A DNA stretch of 64,000 nt from Oscillospiraceae bacterium (GTDB taxonomy: Bacteria > Bacillota > Clostridia > Oscillospirales > CAG-272), in the NCBI GenBank assembly GCA_015064415.1, contig SVSG01000004.1, positions 50,539 through 114,538 of the forward strand. The letters are read 5' to 3'. This document shows positions 25,669 to 34,167 of the stretch, piece after piece. The stretch's first letter is position 1; each line of letters starts with the position of its first letter. The position numbers and the translations under genes were made by a program. Under the pieces are notes generated by a model. That model saw only the letters and a list, made by a program, of their open reading frames with translations. It ran no database searches and was not told the origin of the DNA.

Positions 25669-27448
25669 CTTGCATCTCCCGTCTTTTTCTTTCCAATAAC
25701 GTTTCAAACCACAGCTCGGGCGTGGGGATCGAAGAGACCTCCGCCACGTGCGACTTTGCCCCGCTTGTCAGAATGCGCGCGCGCAACGTCTTATTTTGCG
25801 CGGGGCGTCCGTCCACCAGCGCCGCGCCGTGGGTGCCGTGTGCCTTTGCCGAGCAAAGCATAGCGGACAGCACCGCGCGCTGTGAAAGCAGCATATCGTA
25901 GAGCTTGAACAGTTCCGCCGTCTGTGTCTTGTTTTCCAGCACAACGGTGTCGAAAAATTCGTCACAGAGCTTGCTCACGCGCGCAAAAAGCGCCTGCATC
26001 CCCGCGCTGCTGCGATCAAAGTCCGCCACGCGGCTCATTTCTTTTTGCAGCTCGGCGCGCATAGATGCGATATTGGAGCTGCCGTAGCGAAGCGTGGGCA
26101 GCATATACCCCGAAACGGTATGAGTTTTCGGCACTTTTTTTGCAATATGCTCCGCCGCGCGAAGCGCGCCCACTTGCGTGGAATTGAGGGCGCTGCCACC
26201 GGGGCGGTATACACCGAAGGTGCCTGCCGCCTCGCCTGCGGCATACAGTCCTTTTACGGTGCTTTGCCAATTTTCATCCACCGCCACGCCGCCGTTACAA
26301 TGCTGGGCGCAGACGGCGATCTCCAAACGTTCGGTATAAAGGTCGATGCCGTGGGCGGCATACAGCTCGATGGCGCCCCCATTCATCTTGGCAAGGCGCG
26401 CGATCGGCGTGCCGAACAGCGCCCCCGAGCGCGCAAGATACTCGTATGCCTCGGCGGGCAATATCTCAAAGCCCTTTTCCAGCCCCTTCGGGTTTTGTGT
26501 GAAATCCAGATACACGCGCCGCCCCGCCTTCAGCTCCCTTTCAACAAGCAAGTCGATCTTGGACGAGCCCTCCAGCTTGCGCGTGTCAAAGGGCCATTGG
26601 TAGCCCTTCAAAAAGATCAGCCCGAGCGACACGTTGCCAAGCGCCTCGTGCAAGAACTCGCGCTCGTTGCCCTGCGCGTCCACGCTCAGATAGCGCGGCA
26701 ACACCTGCTGATACGTGCCCGATAAATTCCAACGGAATTTGGTGCTGGCAATGCCGTACTGCCACTCGTTCATATTGGAAAGCGTTGCCCCTGCTTCGAT
26801 GGCAAGCCCCATGGCGCCGTGTTGCGATTCGGGGTATACGGTGCGCGCGTAAACGCACGCAGGACCGCCCGTGCAAAGGATCACGTTCCGGCAGGAAAGC
26901 GTGAAAACGCCACCCGTTTCGGGGGATACGCACGCCACGCCCGTGACCTCACTCTCCTCAGTCAGTATCTTTATCACGCGCGCGTTGTCGATCAGCTCGA
27001 TGCCTTTTTCCATTACGGCGCGCTCCAGCGCCTCGGTCATATATCTGGACGTCAGCGGCCCGCAGGAGGTCGCGCGCGAGCGCGGATCGTGATCCGTCTT
27101 GTACCCCGCGTACTCACCGTACTCGTTGGTGGGAAAGGGAACACCCAGCTCTACCAGATGCATGAAGGCGCGGGTGGAGTACGCCGCCTCGCAAAGGGCG
27201 TGCTCGCCCATCACGCCGCCGCCCGCATAGAGCGTTTCGGCCATTTCGCGCACGCTATCCCCCTCCGCACCGCAAAGCGAGAGCTTATAGTAGGTCTGCT
27301 TGTCGCTACCCGTGTTGCGGGAGGTTCCCATGTTTCGCCCCTCGGTGACGATGGCAATATCCGTCACGCCAAGGGTATGTAAGCGCTCGGCGGCGGCAAA
27401 GCCCGCACAGCCCGAGCCGATAATTAAAGTATGATACGTATGTTTCAT
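25652..27448 (-). CDS. FAD-dependent oxidoreductase, fumarate reductase flavoprotein-like
   Basis: A 598-residue flavoprotein. The dinucleotide motif LIIGSGCAGFAAAERL is at 8-23, with a GTSRNTGSDKQTYY flavin/substrate segment (around 44-57), a central HCNGGVAVDENW and a FAD-binding GGSALNSTQVGALRAAEH near 430-447. The organisation is that of the fumarate reductase/succinate dehydrogenase/L-aspartate oxidase family, with no signal peptide or haem motif. ATG 27448 overlaps the SDR stop by 4 bases. Members reduce C=C bonds next to carboxylates or oxidise the reverse. In this operon it may act on an unsaturated sugar acid (inference). An 18-bp dispersed motif lies inside its coding sequence at 26113-26130. 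Confidence 0.85.
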   Translation of the reverse strand: MKHTYHTLIIGSGCAGFAAAERLHTLGVTDIAIVTEGRNMGTSRNTGSDKQTYYKLSLCGAEGDSVREMAETLYAGGGVMGEHALCEAAYSTRAFMHLVELGVPFPTNEYGEYAGYKTDHDPRSRATSCGPLTSRYMTEALERAVMEKGIELIDNARVIKILTEESEVTGVACVSPETGGVFTLSCRNVILCTGGPACVYARTVYPESQHGAMGLAIEAGATLSNMNEWQYGIASTKFRWNLSGTYQQVLPRYLSVDAQGNEREFLHEALGNVSLGLIFLKGYQWPFDTRKLEGSSKIDLLVERELKAGRRVYLDFTQNPKGLEKGFEILPAEAYEYLARSGALFGTPIARLAKMNGGAIELYAAHGIDLYTERLEIAVCAQHCNGGVAVDENWQSTVKGLYAAGEAAGTFGVYRPGGSALNSTQVGALRAAEHIAKKVPKTHTVSGYMLPTLRYGSSNIASMRAELQKEMSRVADFDRSSAGMQALFARVSKLCDEFFDTVVLENKTQTAELFKLYDMLLSQRAVLSAMLCSAKAHGTHGAALVDGRPAQNKTLRARILTSGAKSHVAEVSSIPTPELWFETLLERKRREMQDEKRL

Positions 27449-28176
27449 AGCGTTCTGATGTGCATCCCGCCGTCCGCCACAAGTGATGCACCCGTGGTGT
27501 AGCCAAAGGTGCCGTCGCAAAGTGCCAGCACGATTTTGGCGATATCCATGGGCGTGCCCCAGCGACCGAGCGGCACAAGACCGTCCCCGATCAATTTATC
27601 GTATTTTTCCTTGACCTTCTCGGTCATCCCCGTTTCGATGATGCCGGGGCAGATTTCGTTCACGGTGATGCCCTCGCCCGCAAGGCGGTCGGCAAACAGC
27701 TTGGTGATCATCGACACCCCTGCCTTGGAGATGCAGTACTCGCCGCGCGAGGTCGAGCTGGTGTAGGCCGAGCAGGAGGAGATATTGACGATACTGCCGC
27801 CCTTCTTTGCTTTAATCATCTCGTTTGCCACCGCTTGTGTGAGGAAGAGCGTGCCCTTCGTGTTGATGCCCATCACAAAATCATAGCTTTCCTCGGTCAT
27901 TTCCAGCACGTCGCGGCGCTCGCGCGGTGCCACGCCTGCCACGTTCACAAGCACGGCAAGCTCACCCGCCGCAAGCGCGGTAGCTACAAGCCGCGCGCGA
28001 TCCGCGCTCTCGGCAATATTTCCTTGCACGTACGTGACGTCAAGCCCCTCAAAACCCGAGAGGTCGGGCACGTCACTCCTGCCCATGCCGACCACACGGT
28101 AACCGTTTTGCGCCAGCAGGATGGCGCTCGCCTTACCGATGCCGCCCGCCACGCCCGTTACGATCGCAACCTTCAT
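27445..28176 (-). CDS. short-chain dehydrogenase/reductase (second SDR of operon)
   Basis: A 243-residue classical SDR. The cofactor motif TGVAGGIGKAS is near the N-terminus, NVAGVA is the structural strand, and the active site has SSCSAY...YCISKAG (YxxxK). It is probably NAD-dependent. ATG 28176 overlaps the heparinase stop (ATGA), showing tight coupling; a GTAGAAAAG upstream is a weak ribosome site. It would oxidise or reduce a sugar or sugar acid hydroxyl. Confidence 0.88.
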   Translation of the reverse strand: MKVAIVTGVAGGIGKASAILLAQNGYRVVGMGRSDVPDLSGFEGLDVTYVQGNIAESADRARLVATALAAGELAVLVNVAGVAPRERRDVLEMTEESYDFVMGINTKGTLFLTQAVANEMIKAKKGGSIVNISSCSAYTSSTSRGEYCISKAGVSMITKLFADRLAGEGITVNEICPGIIETGMTEKVKEKYDKLIGDGLVPLGRWGTPMDIAKIVLALCDGTFGYTTGASLVADGGMHIRTL

Positions 28177-29984
28177 ATCTTTTCTACCTCGATGCAAATT
28201 TTCTCGACGTTTTCAAAATCAAAGCAGATGCGCGTCACGCCCGCTGCGTGCCAGTCCGCCTCCAGCTTTTCGTCCTGAAAGGGAATGTACTCCGTGGAAA
28301 TTTTCGCGTCCTTGGCACGCACCGAATAGCACTCGCCAAGGATGACGGCATCCCCCTCCACGCGCACGGGAAGCACCGCCATCAAGACCTCGGTGACGGC
28401 GCGTTTTCGCGCATCCACAAAGGTGAAAGTGTCGCAAAAACACATACCGTTATCGCCCAAATGCAACACGCGGGTCAGAACTTCCACGCCCGCCTCCTCG
28501 GGATAAGCGGCGGCAAAGGATACGGTAATTTCCCCCTCGTGCACGGCAAAATCCTCGGCACAATGCTCTTTGGCGCTTTTTTGCTCGACACCGTTGATAA
28601 GCGGCAGATTGTGGTTGCAGGAGCGTGTCCAGGGGATGGCGGTATAGCGCGTCTCGCGCTTGAAATGCAGACCCGTGTAGGTGTTGATGCCAACGTCTAC
28701 CAGCACGGGGGTGTTGCCGTCATAGAGCGTGAAGCTGCCAACGTCATTGTGGTTGTGTCCCTCCTTGTTGTGACCGCCCTTGGCGTGCAGGGTAAGGGCA
28801 CCGCGGCGCAGTGCCGCGATCTGCAGATCGGGCAAATATTCCACCGCGCCGTGCAACGGATACGTGATCTGATGCTCTGCCATTTGCCGCAGTGCCCGTG
28901 CTTCAAATATCAGGCGGCGCAACGTGCGCGTGATGTGCGACAAAGGACGGCACCGCTCCTTTTTGGTGGCATAAACGGCCGCGGCAAAGTTTGCAAGTGC
29001 CGCTTGTTTTGTTTCCTTGGCGAAGGCGTAAAGCAGGGGCATCAGACCTGCCTTCCCCTGCGCGTGCGCGTCTGCCACGTTGTAGAAAATATCCTCCACC
29101 ACGTGCACCTTTTGCATATAAGCGGCAATACGGTGCAGCTTTTCGTCTCCAAAAAGGTCCAGTGCGCCGCCGCTTGCCGCCTTTATCTGAAAGATAAATT
29201 CAAACAGCGAAGCGCCCGCGCGCCCCCAATAGTTCGCGCCCTCGTCACACCCGCCATCCGTGGGGATGCTGTCATAATAGTGTTGGATCTCCTCAAACAT
29301 CTTTTCGATCGCGCGAGAGAGGCGAAGCGGCTCCTTTTCCGTCAGCAAAAAGACGGTAAGCAGATTGGAGAGGATCCACGGGTTCCAATTATTGACACTC
29401 TTTTTGATATTTCCCATCCAGATATAGTCGCGGTGCGTGAGGTACGGCTCCTTGATGCGGCGTGCAAGCTCATAGGAAACGCGCGCAAGGATCTCGGGGC
29501 AAAATGCCGCCAAGGGACGGCGCAAAAGGTGGCAGATCATTACAAGATGCTCTGCCGTTTCCGCCGCGAAAAGGTCGATATACGGCTCTGCAGGGGTGGG
29601 AATGTTGCCCGGCTTGTCGACCACCTGCCAATGCGCCGACAGCCCCCAGTAGCTCTCCTCGCAAACGGCAAAAAGCCCGTTTGTGATCTGCGGCAAAAAT
29701 CTGCCCTTGTTCTCCTTCAGCTCCGCCAGCACAAAGAGAATAAGGTGATCGCGGCGGTTGAAGTAGGGGCGCTCCATGATCATGCGGTCGGCGTTTTTCT
29801 TGAACGCCATAAAATCGGTGGCAAGCACCACAGGCCAAGCGTAATCCAGCGCCGCCTCTGCCTCGGCGATGCAGGTGTCGTTCGGGTAATTCTCCCAGAA
29901 TTCGCGATCCTCTATGGTCGGGAACATATCGGTGCAAAAGCTATATTCGATAGGCGAGTGCTCGGCAAGAAATTTGTTGAACAT
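28173..29984 (-). CDS. heparinase II/III family protein
   Basis: A 603-residue protein with the heparinase II/III layout: helical toroid (1 to about 370), including NNWNPWILSNLL and DEGANYWGRAG, followed by a beta-sandwich domain holding GGHNKEGHNHNDVGSF (about 398-413) with candidate metal or catalytic His. Such enzymes cleave uronic acid-containing glycans by beta-elimination, leaving 4,5-unsaturated uronates. No signal peptide is seen, so it acts on imported oligosaccharides. It starts 5 bases after the reductase stop. The substrate (glycosaminoglycan, alginate or another) cannot be told. Confidence 0.88.
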   Translation of the reverse strand: MFNKFLAEHSPIEYSFCTDMFPTIEDREFWENYPNDTCIAEAEAALDYAWPVVLATDFMAFKKNADRMIMERPYFNRRDHLILFVLAELKENKGRFLPQITNGLFAVCEESYWGLSAHWQVVDKPGNIPTPAEPYIDLFAAETAEHLVMICHLLRRPLAAFCPEILARVSYELARRIKEPYLTHRDYIWMGNIKKSVNNWNPWILSNLLTVFLLTEKEPLRLSRAIEKMFEEIQHYYDSIPTDGGCDEGANYWGRAGASLFEFIFQIKAASGGALDLFGDEKLHRIAAYMQKVHVVEDIFYNVADAHAQGKAGLMPLLYAFAKETKQAALANFAAAVYATKKERCRPLSHITRTLRRLIFEARALRQMAEHQITYPLHGAVEYLPDLQIAALRRGALTLHAKGGHNKEGHNHNDVGSFTLYDGNTPVLVDVGINTYTGLHFKRETRYTAIPWTRSCNHNLPLINGVEQKSAKEHCAEDFAVHEGEITVSFAAAYPEEAGVEVLTRVLHLGDNGMCFCDTFTFVDARKRAVTEVLMAVLPVRVEGDAVILGECYSVRAKDAKISTEYIPFQDEKLEADWHAAGVTRICFDFENVEKICIEVEKI

Positions 29985-29989
29985 AAGCG

Positions 29990-31189
29990 TTATCCTTTCA
30001 TTTCTTTATAAAGGTTGCGGTAATACTCGTGGAAAACGGCGCATCCCGACACCCTGCCGCCGCGCATCAGCTCGGTGCATTTCGAGCAGGCAAGGCAGCA
30101 TTTTTTTGCCTCAAATTTGCCCGCGAGGAAATCGCGGTAAAAATCGGGGTACGCAAGCCACGTGCGGCCAAAGCCCACGAGGTCGCACACGCCTTCTGCG
30201 AGTTGACGCTCGGCTTGCTCAAACAGATCCTCGCGATAATAGGAAAGCCCCGAGCCCACCACGGGCAATGTGGGGAATTTTTCCTTGATATGCTTTTCGA
30301 TTTCCTCGAAGCGTGCAAGCCCTGTTTGTGCGCTTTCGGGAGGAACGTACCCGCCTTTTCGGTACGGGCGGTTGACGTGCGGGTTGTAATAGGGGTTGCC
30401 TACCGTCACGTTTAACAGCTGCACGCCCGCCGCGATCAGCGCGTTTATCAAGCGATCCGGCTCGTTAAAGTCAAGCTCATTTTCCTTTGTTGTGCCGAAG
30501 CCGTAAGGGTAGGGAAGCATATCCGAAACGCTCAGGCGCGTGGCAAGCAAGCAATTTGCGGGGATCGCCTCTTTTACGGCGCGCACGCAGTCCAGGTACA
30601 GCCGCGCGCGGTTTTCAAACGCGCCGCCGTAGCGCCCTTCGCGGAAAAACGCAGATAAAAGCTCTTGAAACAAGTATCCGTGACAGGATTTCACGTCCAC
30701 GCCGTCAAACCCGACCTCCACGGCAAGGCGCGCGGCCGCCGCATACTTTTCGGGGAGCGTGTCCAGATACTCGTCGGTGACGATCTGCTCGTCACACGCG
30801 GGGCGTCGCGCTTCGTACAGCGGGTGGCGGTAGGCGATCATCGGGGTGATGCTCTGCCTGCCCGAATGCGTTAGCTGCAGAATAAAAATGGGGCGAATGC
30901 CGCACTCTTTTTGTGCGATCTCGTGCAATTCTTGCAAAAAAGTGGCAAAACGGTGCGAGTTTTCTGCCGTCAGCATCATCTGGCGCTTGTTCGTGCGCCC
31001 CTCCGGGCAAACGGCGTTTGCCTCAAACCACACAAGCCCCGCGCCGCTTTTCGCCGCGCGGATATATTTTTCGCGCGTCAGCGCGCTCGGCGTGCCGTCC
31101 GGCTCGCAGTCGCATCCCTCCATCGGCTGCAGCACCACGCGGTTGGGGAATAGCTGTGCACCGATGCGGATCTCTTCGTTTATTTTCAT
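29990..31189 (-). CDS. NADH:flavin oxidoreductase (Old Yellow Enzyme family), single-domain with Fe-S motif
   Basis: A 399-residue FMN barrel enzyme: NRVVLQPMEG near 17-26, the ILQLTHSGRQ strand, and GVDVKSCHGYLFQELLS. It keeps the Cys cluster CCLACSKC...GC near the C-terminus that binds a [4Fe-4S] cluster in 2,4-dienoyl-CoA reductase and BaiCD/BaiH, but stops about 25 residues later. The FAD/NAD-binding domain of those ~650-residue enzymes is therefore absent, and electrons must come from another protein. The family reduces activated C=C bonds. It is the second gene of the operon. Confidence 0.87.
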   Translation of the reverse strand: MKINEEIRIGAQLFPNRVVLQPMEGCDCEPDGTPSALTREKYIRAAKSGAGLVWFEANAVCPEGRTNKRQMMLTAENSHRFATFLQELHEIAQKECGIRPIFILQLTHSGRQSITPMIAYRHPLYEARRPACDEQIVTDEYLDTLPEKYAAAARLAVEVGFDGVDVKSCHGYLFQELLSAFFREGRYGGAFENRARLYLDCVRAVKEAIPANCLLATRLSVSDMLPYPYGFGTTKENELDFNEPDRLINALIAAGVQLLNVTVGNPYYNPHVNRPYRKGGYVPPESAQTGLARFEEIEKHIKEKFPTLPVVGSGLSYYREDLFEQAERQLAEGVCDLVGFGRTWLAYPDFYRDFLAGKFEAKKCCLACSKCTELMRGGRVSGCAVFHEYYRNLYKEMKG

Positions 31190-31211
31190 CGTCCTGTTTC
31201 CTTTTCCAAAA

Positions 31212-31916
31212 TTACAGGGGGTTGACCTGCTTATCGATCCCCCAAACGGTCACGTCCTCGACAACGGCGCGCGCGGGCAGATCTGCCACGAAGCGCACGG
31301 TTTCGGCAATATCCTCGGGCAAAAGCTGATCTGTGGTCTCTCCTATGCCGCACGCCCTCTGGAAGCCCGTGCTCGCCGACGAGGGAATTACACAAGTCAC
31401 ACGCACCCCAAAGGGCTGAAGCTCCAGATACATTCCCTTGGAGAAGTTCAATACGCCGGCCTTCGCCGCGGCGTAGACCGACCAGGTCGGCCAGCACTGC
31501 CGCGCGCAGACAGAGGAGATGTTGATGATCGTACCGCTTTTCTGCGCCTTCATCATCGGCGCTACGGCACGGCAGCCGTAGATCACGCTGGAGAGGTTCA
31601 GCGTGATCGTTGCGTCGATCTCCTCGGTGGTAAAATCAACGACCTCCTTGATGGCGACGCCACCGCCCGCGTTATTCACAAGAACGTCCAATCTGCCGTA
31701 TTTTTCCTTCACGACCTTCACCGCACGCTCCCAATCCGCAGGGATCGTCACGTCCATCGAAAGGGCAAGCGCCCCGCCGACCTCGACACACGCCGTCTCC
31801 AGCTTTTCTTTGTTTCTGGCGGCCATGATCACGGTATCACCACTTTGTGCAAACGCCTTGGCGATCGCCTTTCCGTATCCGCTTGACGCACCTGTAACCA
31901 AAATAACTCTGTTCAT
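31212..31916 (-). CDS. short-chain dehydrogenase/reductase (first SDR of operon)
   Basis: A 234-residue classical SDR with TGASSGYGKAIAKAF (8-22), the NNAGGG strand and active-site YAAAKAG. It is the first gene of the eight-gene operon. AAAAGGAG precedes the ATG. Probable NAD(P)-dependent oxidation or reduction of a sugar hydroxyl. Confidence 0.88.
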   Translation of the reverse strand: MNRVILVTGASSGYGKAIAKAFAQSGDTVIMAARNKEKLETACVEVGGALALSMDVTIPADWERAVKVVKEKYGRLDVLVNNAGGGVAIKEVVDFTTEEIDATITLNLSSVIYGCRAVAPMMKAQKSGTIINISSVCARQCWPTWSVYAAAKAGVLNFSKGMYLELQPFGVRVTCVIPSSASTGFQRACGIGETTDQLLPEDIAETVRFVADLPARAVVEDVTVWGIDKQVNPL

Positions 31917-31961
31917 GTTTGCTCCTTTTCCGTGGAGGATCCCACTTTGTGTTCTGTTATT

Positions 31962-31967
31962 ATTATA
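31962..31967 (-). promoter_or_regulatory. -10 box of the eight-gene operon
   Basis: TATAAT on the minus strand (31967-31962). The -35 region is poor (TTTAAA at 31990-31985), as expected for a promoter activated by the divergent AraC protein. Confidence 0.65.
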
Positions 31968-32011
31968 GCAAAATAAAAAAGCAATTTAAATATCTTTTAT
32001 ATCACTTTTTA

Positions 32012-32040
32012 TTGCTTTTCTTGCACAACTGTGATAAAAT
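32012..32040 (+). promoter_or_regulatory. promoter of the AraC regulator
   Basis: TTGCTT at 32012-32017, 17-bp spacer, TAAAAT at 32035-32040, just upstream of an AGGGGGTG ribosome site. Confidence 0.7.
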
Positions 32041-32059
32041 AAAAAAAGGGGGTGATCTT

Positions 32060-32815
32060 ATGCTGGCCGAGGGCTTTTTGTTGCATTATAAAAAGGACGA
32101 GATCGCAAGCGGCGTGCTGTGGGAAAACCATTGCCACGCCCAATTTGAGCTGATCGCCGTGCTGACGGGGGACGTATGCATCACACTGGAGGGCGAGGAG
32201 ATCCGCCTTGCCGACGGCGAGGCGATCCTTATTCCTCCGCTTTGCTATCACATCATCACAGCCCGTAAAAAATGCACCTATCGGCGCCTTACGGCAACCT
32301 TTGACGAGGGAGCACTCCCACACGCGTTGCGCATACCCTTGGGCGAAAGCAGATTTCATCCCTTCCGCACGGACGTTCGGCAAACCGATCGCTTGCGCGC
32401 ACTTTGCAAGGAGGATTCCCCGTTTTACGCACCGCTTGCAGGCGCGCTGATGATCCAATTACTGTACGCCTCGTTCACCGATGCAAGGCAAGTCGACACC
32501 GGCGTTGCCGACCCTGTGCTTCACAAGGCACTGCTGTATATCGAGGAGCACCTGTGTGAGAAGCTCTCGCTGGATGATATCGCCGCAAGCATTCCCGCCT
32601 CGAAATCCTTTCTGTGCCATCGCTTTCAAGAAAGAATGAAGGTTTCACCAAAGCAGTATATCCTGCAAAAGCGTATGGCGATCGCCGCCAAGCTCATCCG
32701 CGAGGGGATCTCCCCCACCGAGGCCGCCGCGCGCGTGGGGTATGACAATTACAGCAACTTCTATCGCATCTATAAAAAGCATCGGGGCGACATCCCTTCC
32801 AAGAACAAGCGGTGA
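32060..32815 (+). CDS. AraC-family regulator of the uronate-type operon
   Basis: A 251-residue regulator with an N-terminal cupin (HCHAQFEL near 27-34, PPLCYH near 70-75) that binds the effector. Two helix-turn-helix motifs follow at the C-terminus: LSLDDIAASIPASKSFL and ISPTEAAARVGYDNYSNFYR. It is divergent from the eight-gene operon with 143 bp between the ATGs, so it most likely activates that operon in response to its substrate; it could also control the sialidase pair downstream. Start at 32060 after AAAGGGGGTG. Confidence 0.9.
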   Translation: MLAEGFLLHYKKDEIASGVLWENHCHAQFELIAVLTGDVCITLEGEEIRLADGEAILIPPLCYHIITARKKCTYRRLTATFDEGALPHALRIPLGESRFHPFRTDVRQTDRLRALCKEDSPFYAPLAGALMIQLLYASFTDARQVDTGVADPVLHKALLYIEEHLCEKLSLDDIAASIPASKSFLCHRFQERMKVSPKQYILQKRMAIAAKLIREGISPTEAAARVGYDNYSNFYRIYKKHRGDIPSKNKR

Positions 32816-32876
32816 GACGGGGTGTTTTTGCCGAAAATGCGCCGAAAATACATGTAAGATTTAGTATATTTTTGCC

Positions 32877-32905
32877 TTGCAAATGCGGGGGCGGTGTGCT
32901 ATACT
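32877..32905 (+). promoter_or_regulatory. promoter of the sialidase-hexosaminidase pair
   Basis: TTGCAA at 32877-32882, 17-bp spacer, TATACT at 32900-32905. Confidence 0.75.
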
Positions 32906-32949
32906 AAAGTCAATGTTGCGCCGCGTTAAGCGGCGTGGGAGGTAGCGAA

Positions 32950-34149
32950 ATGTTTTTGAAACAGACGCATCTGTTCCCCTCGGGGGGCGAGAAGAATTAT
33001 CGCATTCCCTCACTTGTCGTGACAAAAAGCGGTACGGTGCTTGCTTTTTGCAACAATCGCGTGGGAACGCTGAAAGATTATGCCGACGAGATCGAGCTTG
33101 TCTGCGCCATCAAAAGGTCGGGCGAGGATTGGAGCGACGTGCGCTTGCTTGCCAAAAATGACGGCTGGGCGTGCAACATCGGTAGCGCGGTGTATGATCC
33201 CAACGCCGATAAGACCATTCTCTTTTTCCGTCGCACCCCCGTGTCAAGAAATGAGTTTGGTAACTACACCGAAGCGGAGCTTGCCGAAATGGCAAAGCGG
33301 CGCGAGGAGGCCATTGCCACGGCCGCACGCGAGGGCGTGGTCGCCGGGAACCGTCAGCTGGTCTCCGACGATGACGGCGCGCATTTTACTGAGGAGGCGC
33401 ACGTTCTTTCGCCCGCCACGCAGGTGCATGCGGACGGCAAGGCGTACCCCGTGGACGGCTTTACCCACGGCTCGGCGCACGGCATTTGTCTTACCCACGG
33501 CGCGCACGCGGGGCGGTTGCTGTGTCCTGCGCGCACCAAGATCGGGGAATACAACGATTGGGAAGGGATCCGCGCGTGCGTGTATAACAACGCCATTTAC
33601 TCGGACGACCACGGCAAGACCTGGCAGGCGTCGGGCTGTGTGCAGCTCGGCACGGCGGAGGGAACGCTGATCGAGCGCGCGGACGGTAGCGTGCTGTATA
33701 ACTCGCGCGCGTATTTTAACGATGGAAAGCGGTATCTGGCGGTATCGCGCGACGGCGGCGCCACGTATGGCGAGTTTTCCACGGACGAATTTTTACTGGA
33801 AGAAAAAAGAATGGGCTGCAACGCGTCTTTTCTGCGCGTGTCGCTTGAGGATATCACGGACAGATCGCTTTTGCCCAAGGGTGCTGAGGGCGTGACGGTG
33901 TTTTGCAATCCGCGCGCCGAAACGCGGATGCGCATGACGGCGTGCGTCAGCTTTGATGCGGGTGCCACGTACCGCGAGGCACGCGTGTTCTTCGAGGGCC
34001 CCTCGGCCTATTCTTCACTGGATTACGACAAAAAAAGCGGCCATTTCTTTCTGCTTTACGAGCGGGGAGAGGAGAACACCACACGTCACCCTTACGCCAA
34101 GGGGGTGTGCGTGGCGGAGTTCGATTTGGAATGGCTGTTAGCACAATAA
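32950..34149 (+). CDS. exo-alpha-sialidase-like protein (GH33/BNR type)
   Basis: A 399-residue six-bladed propeller-type sialidase. YRIPSL (around 20-25) is the RIP motif with the arginine that binds the sialic acid carboxylate. Asp boxes appear as SDDHGKTW (218-225), SRDGGATY (near 267) and a degenerate FDAGATY (near 335). It would release terminal sialic acids or a related acid sugar. No signal peptide, so it acts inside the cell or on imported oligosaccharides. Start at 32950, after GGGAGG. The GH20 gene follows after 18 bases. Confidence 0.82.
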   Translation: MFLKQTHLFPSGGEKNYRIPSLVVTKSGTVLAFCNNRVGTLKDYADEIELVCAIKRSGEDWSDVRLLAKNDGWACNIGSAVYDPNADKTILFFRRTPVSRNEFGNYTEAELAEMAKRREEAIATAAREGVVAGNRQLVSDDDGAHFTEEAHVLSPATQVHADGKAYPVDGFTHGSAHGICLTHGAHAGRLLCPARTKIGEYNDWEGIRACVYNNAIYSDDHGKTWQASGCVQLGTAEGTLIERADGSVLYNSRAYFNDGKRYLAVSRDGGATYGEFSTDEFLLEEKRMGCNASFLRVSLEDITDRSLLPKGAEGVTVFCNPRAETRMRMTACVSFDAGATYREARVFFEGPSAYSSLDYDKKSGHFFLLYERGEENTTRHPYAKGVCVAEFDLEWLLAQ

Positions 34150-34167
34150 AAAAGGGGGATATTATAA

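Noticed and set aside
22222..31916. Equol or bile-acid type reduction cluster
   Set aside because: The reductase, SDR and flavoprotein set is similar, but the heparinase, isomerase and toroid proteins point to a sugar acid, and the reductase lacks the second domain of those enzymes.
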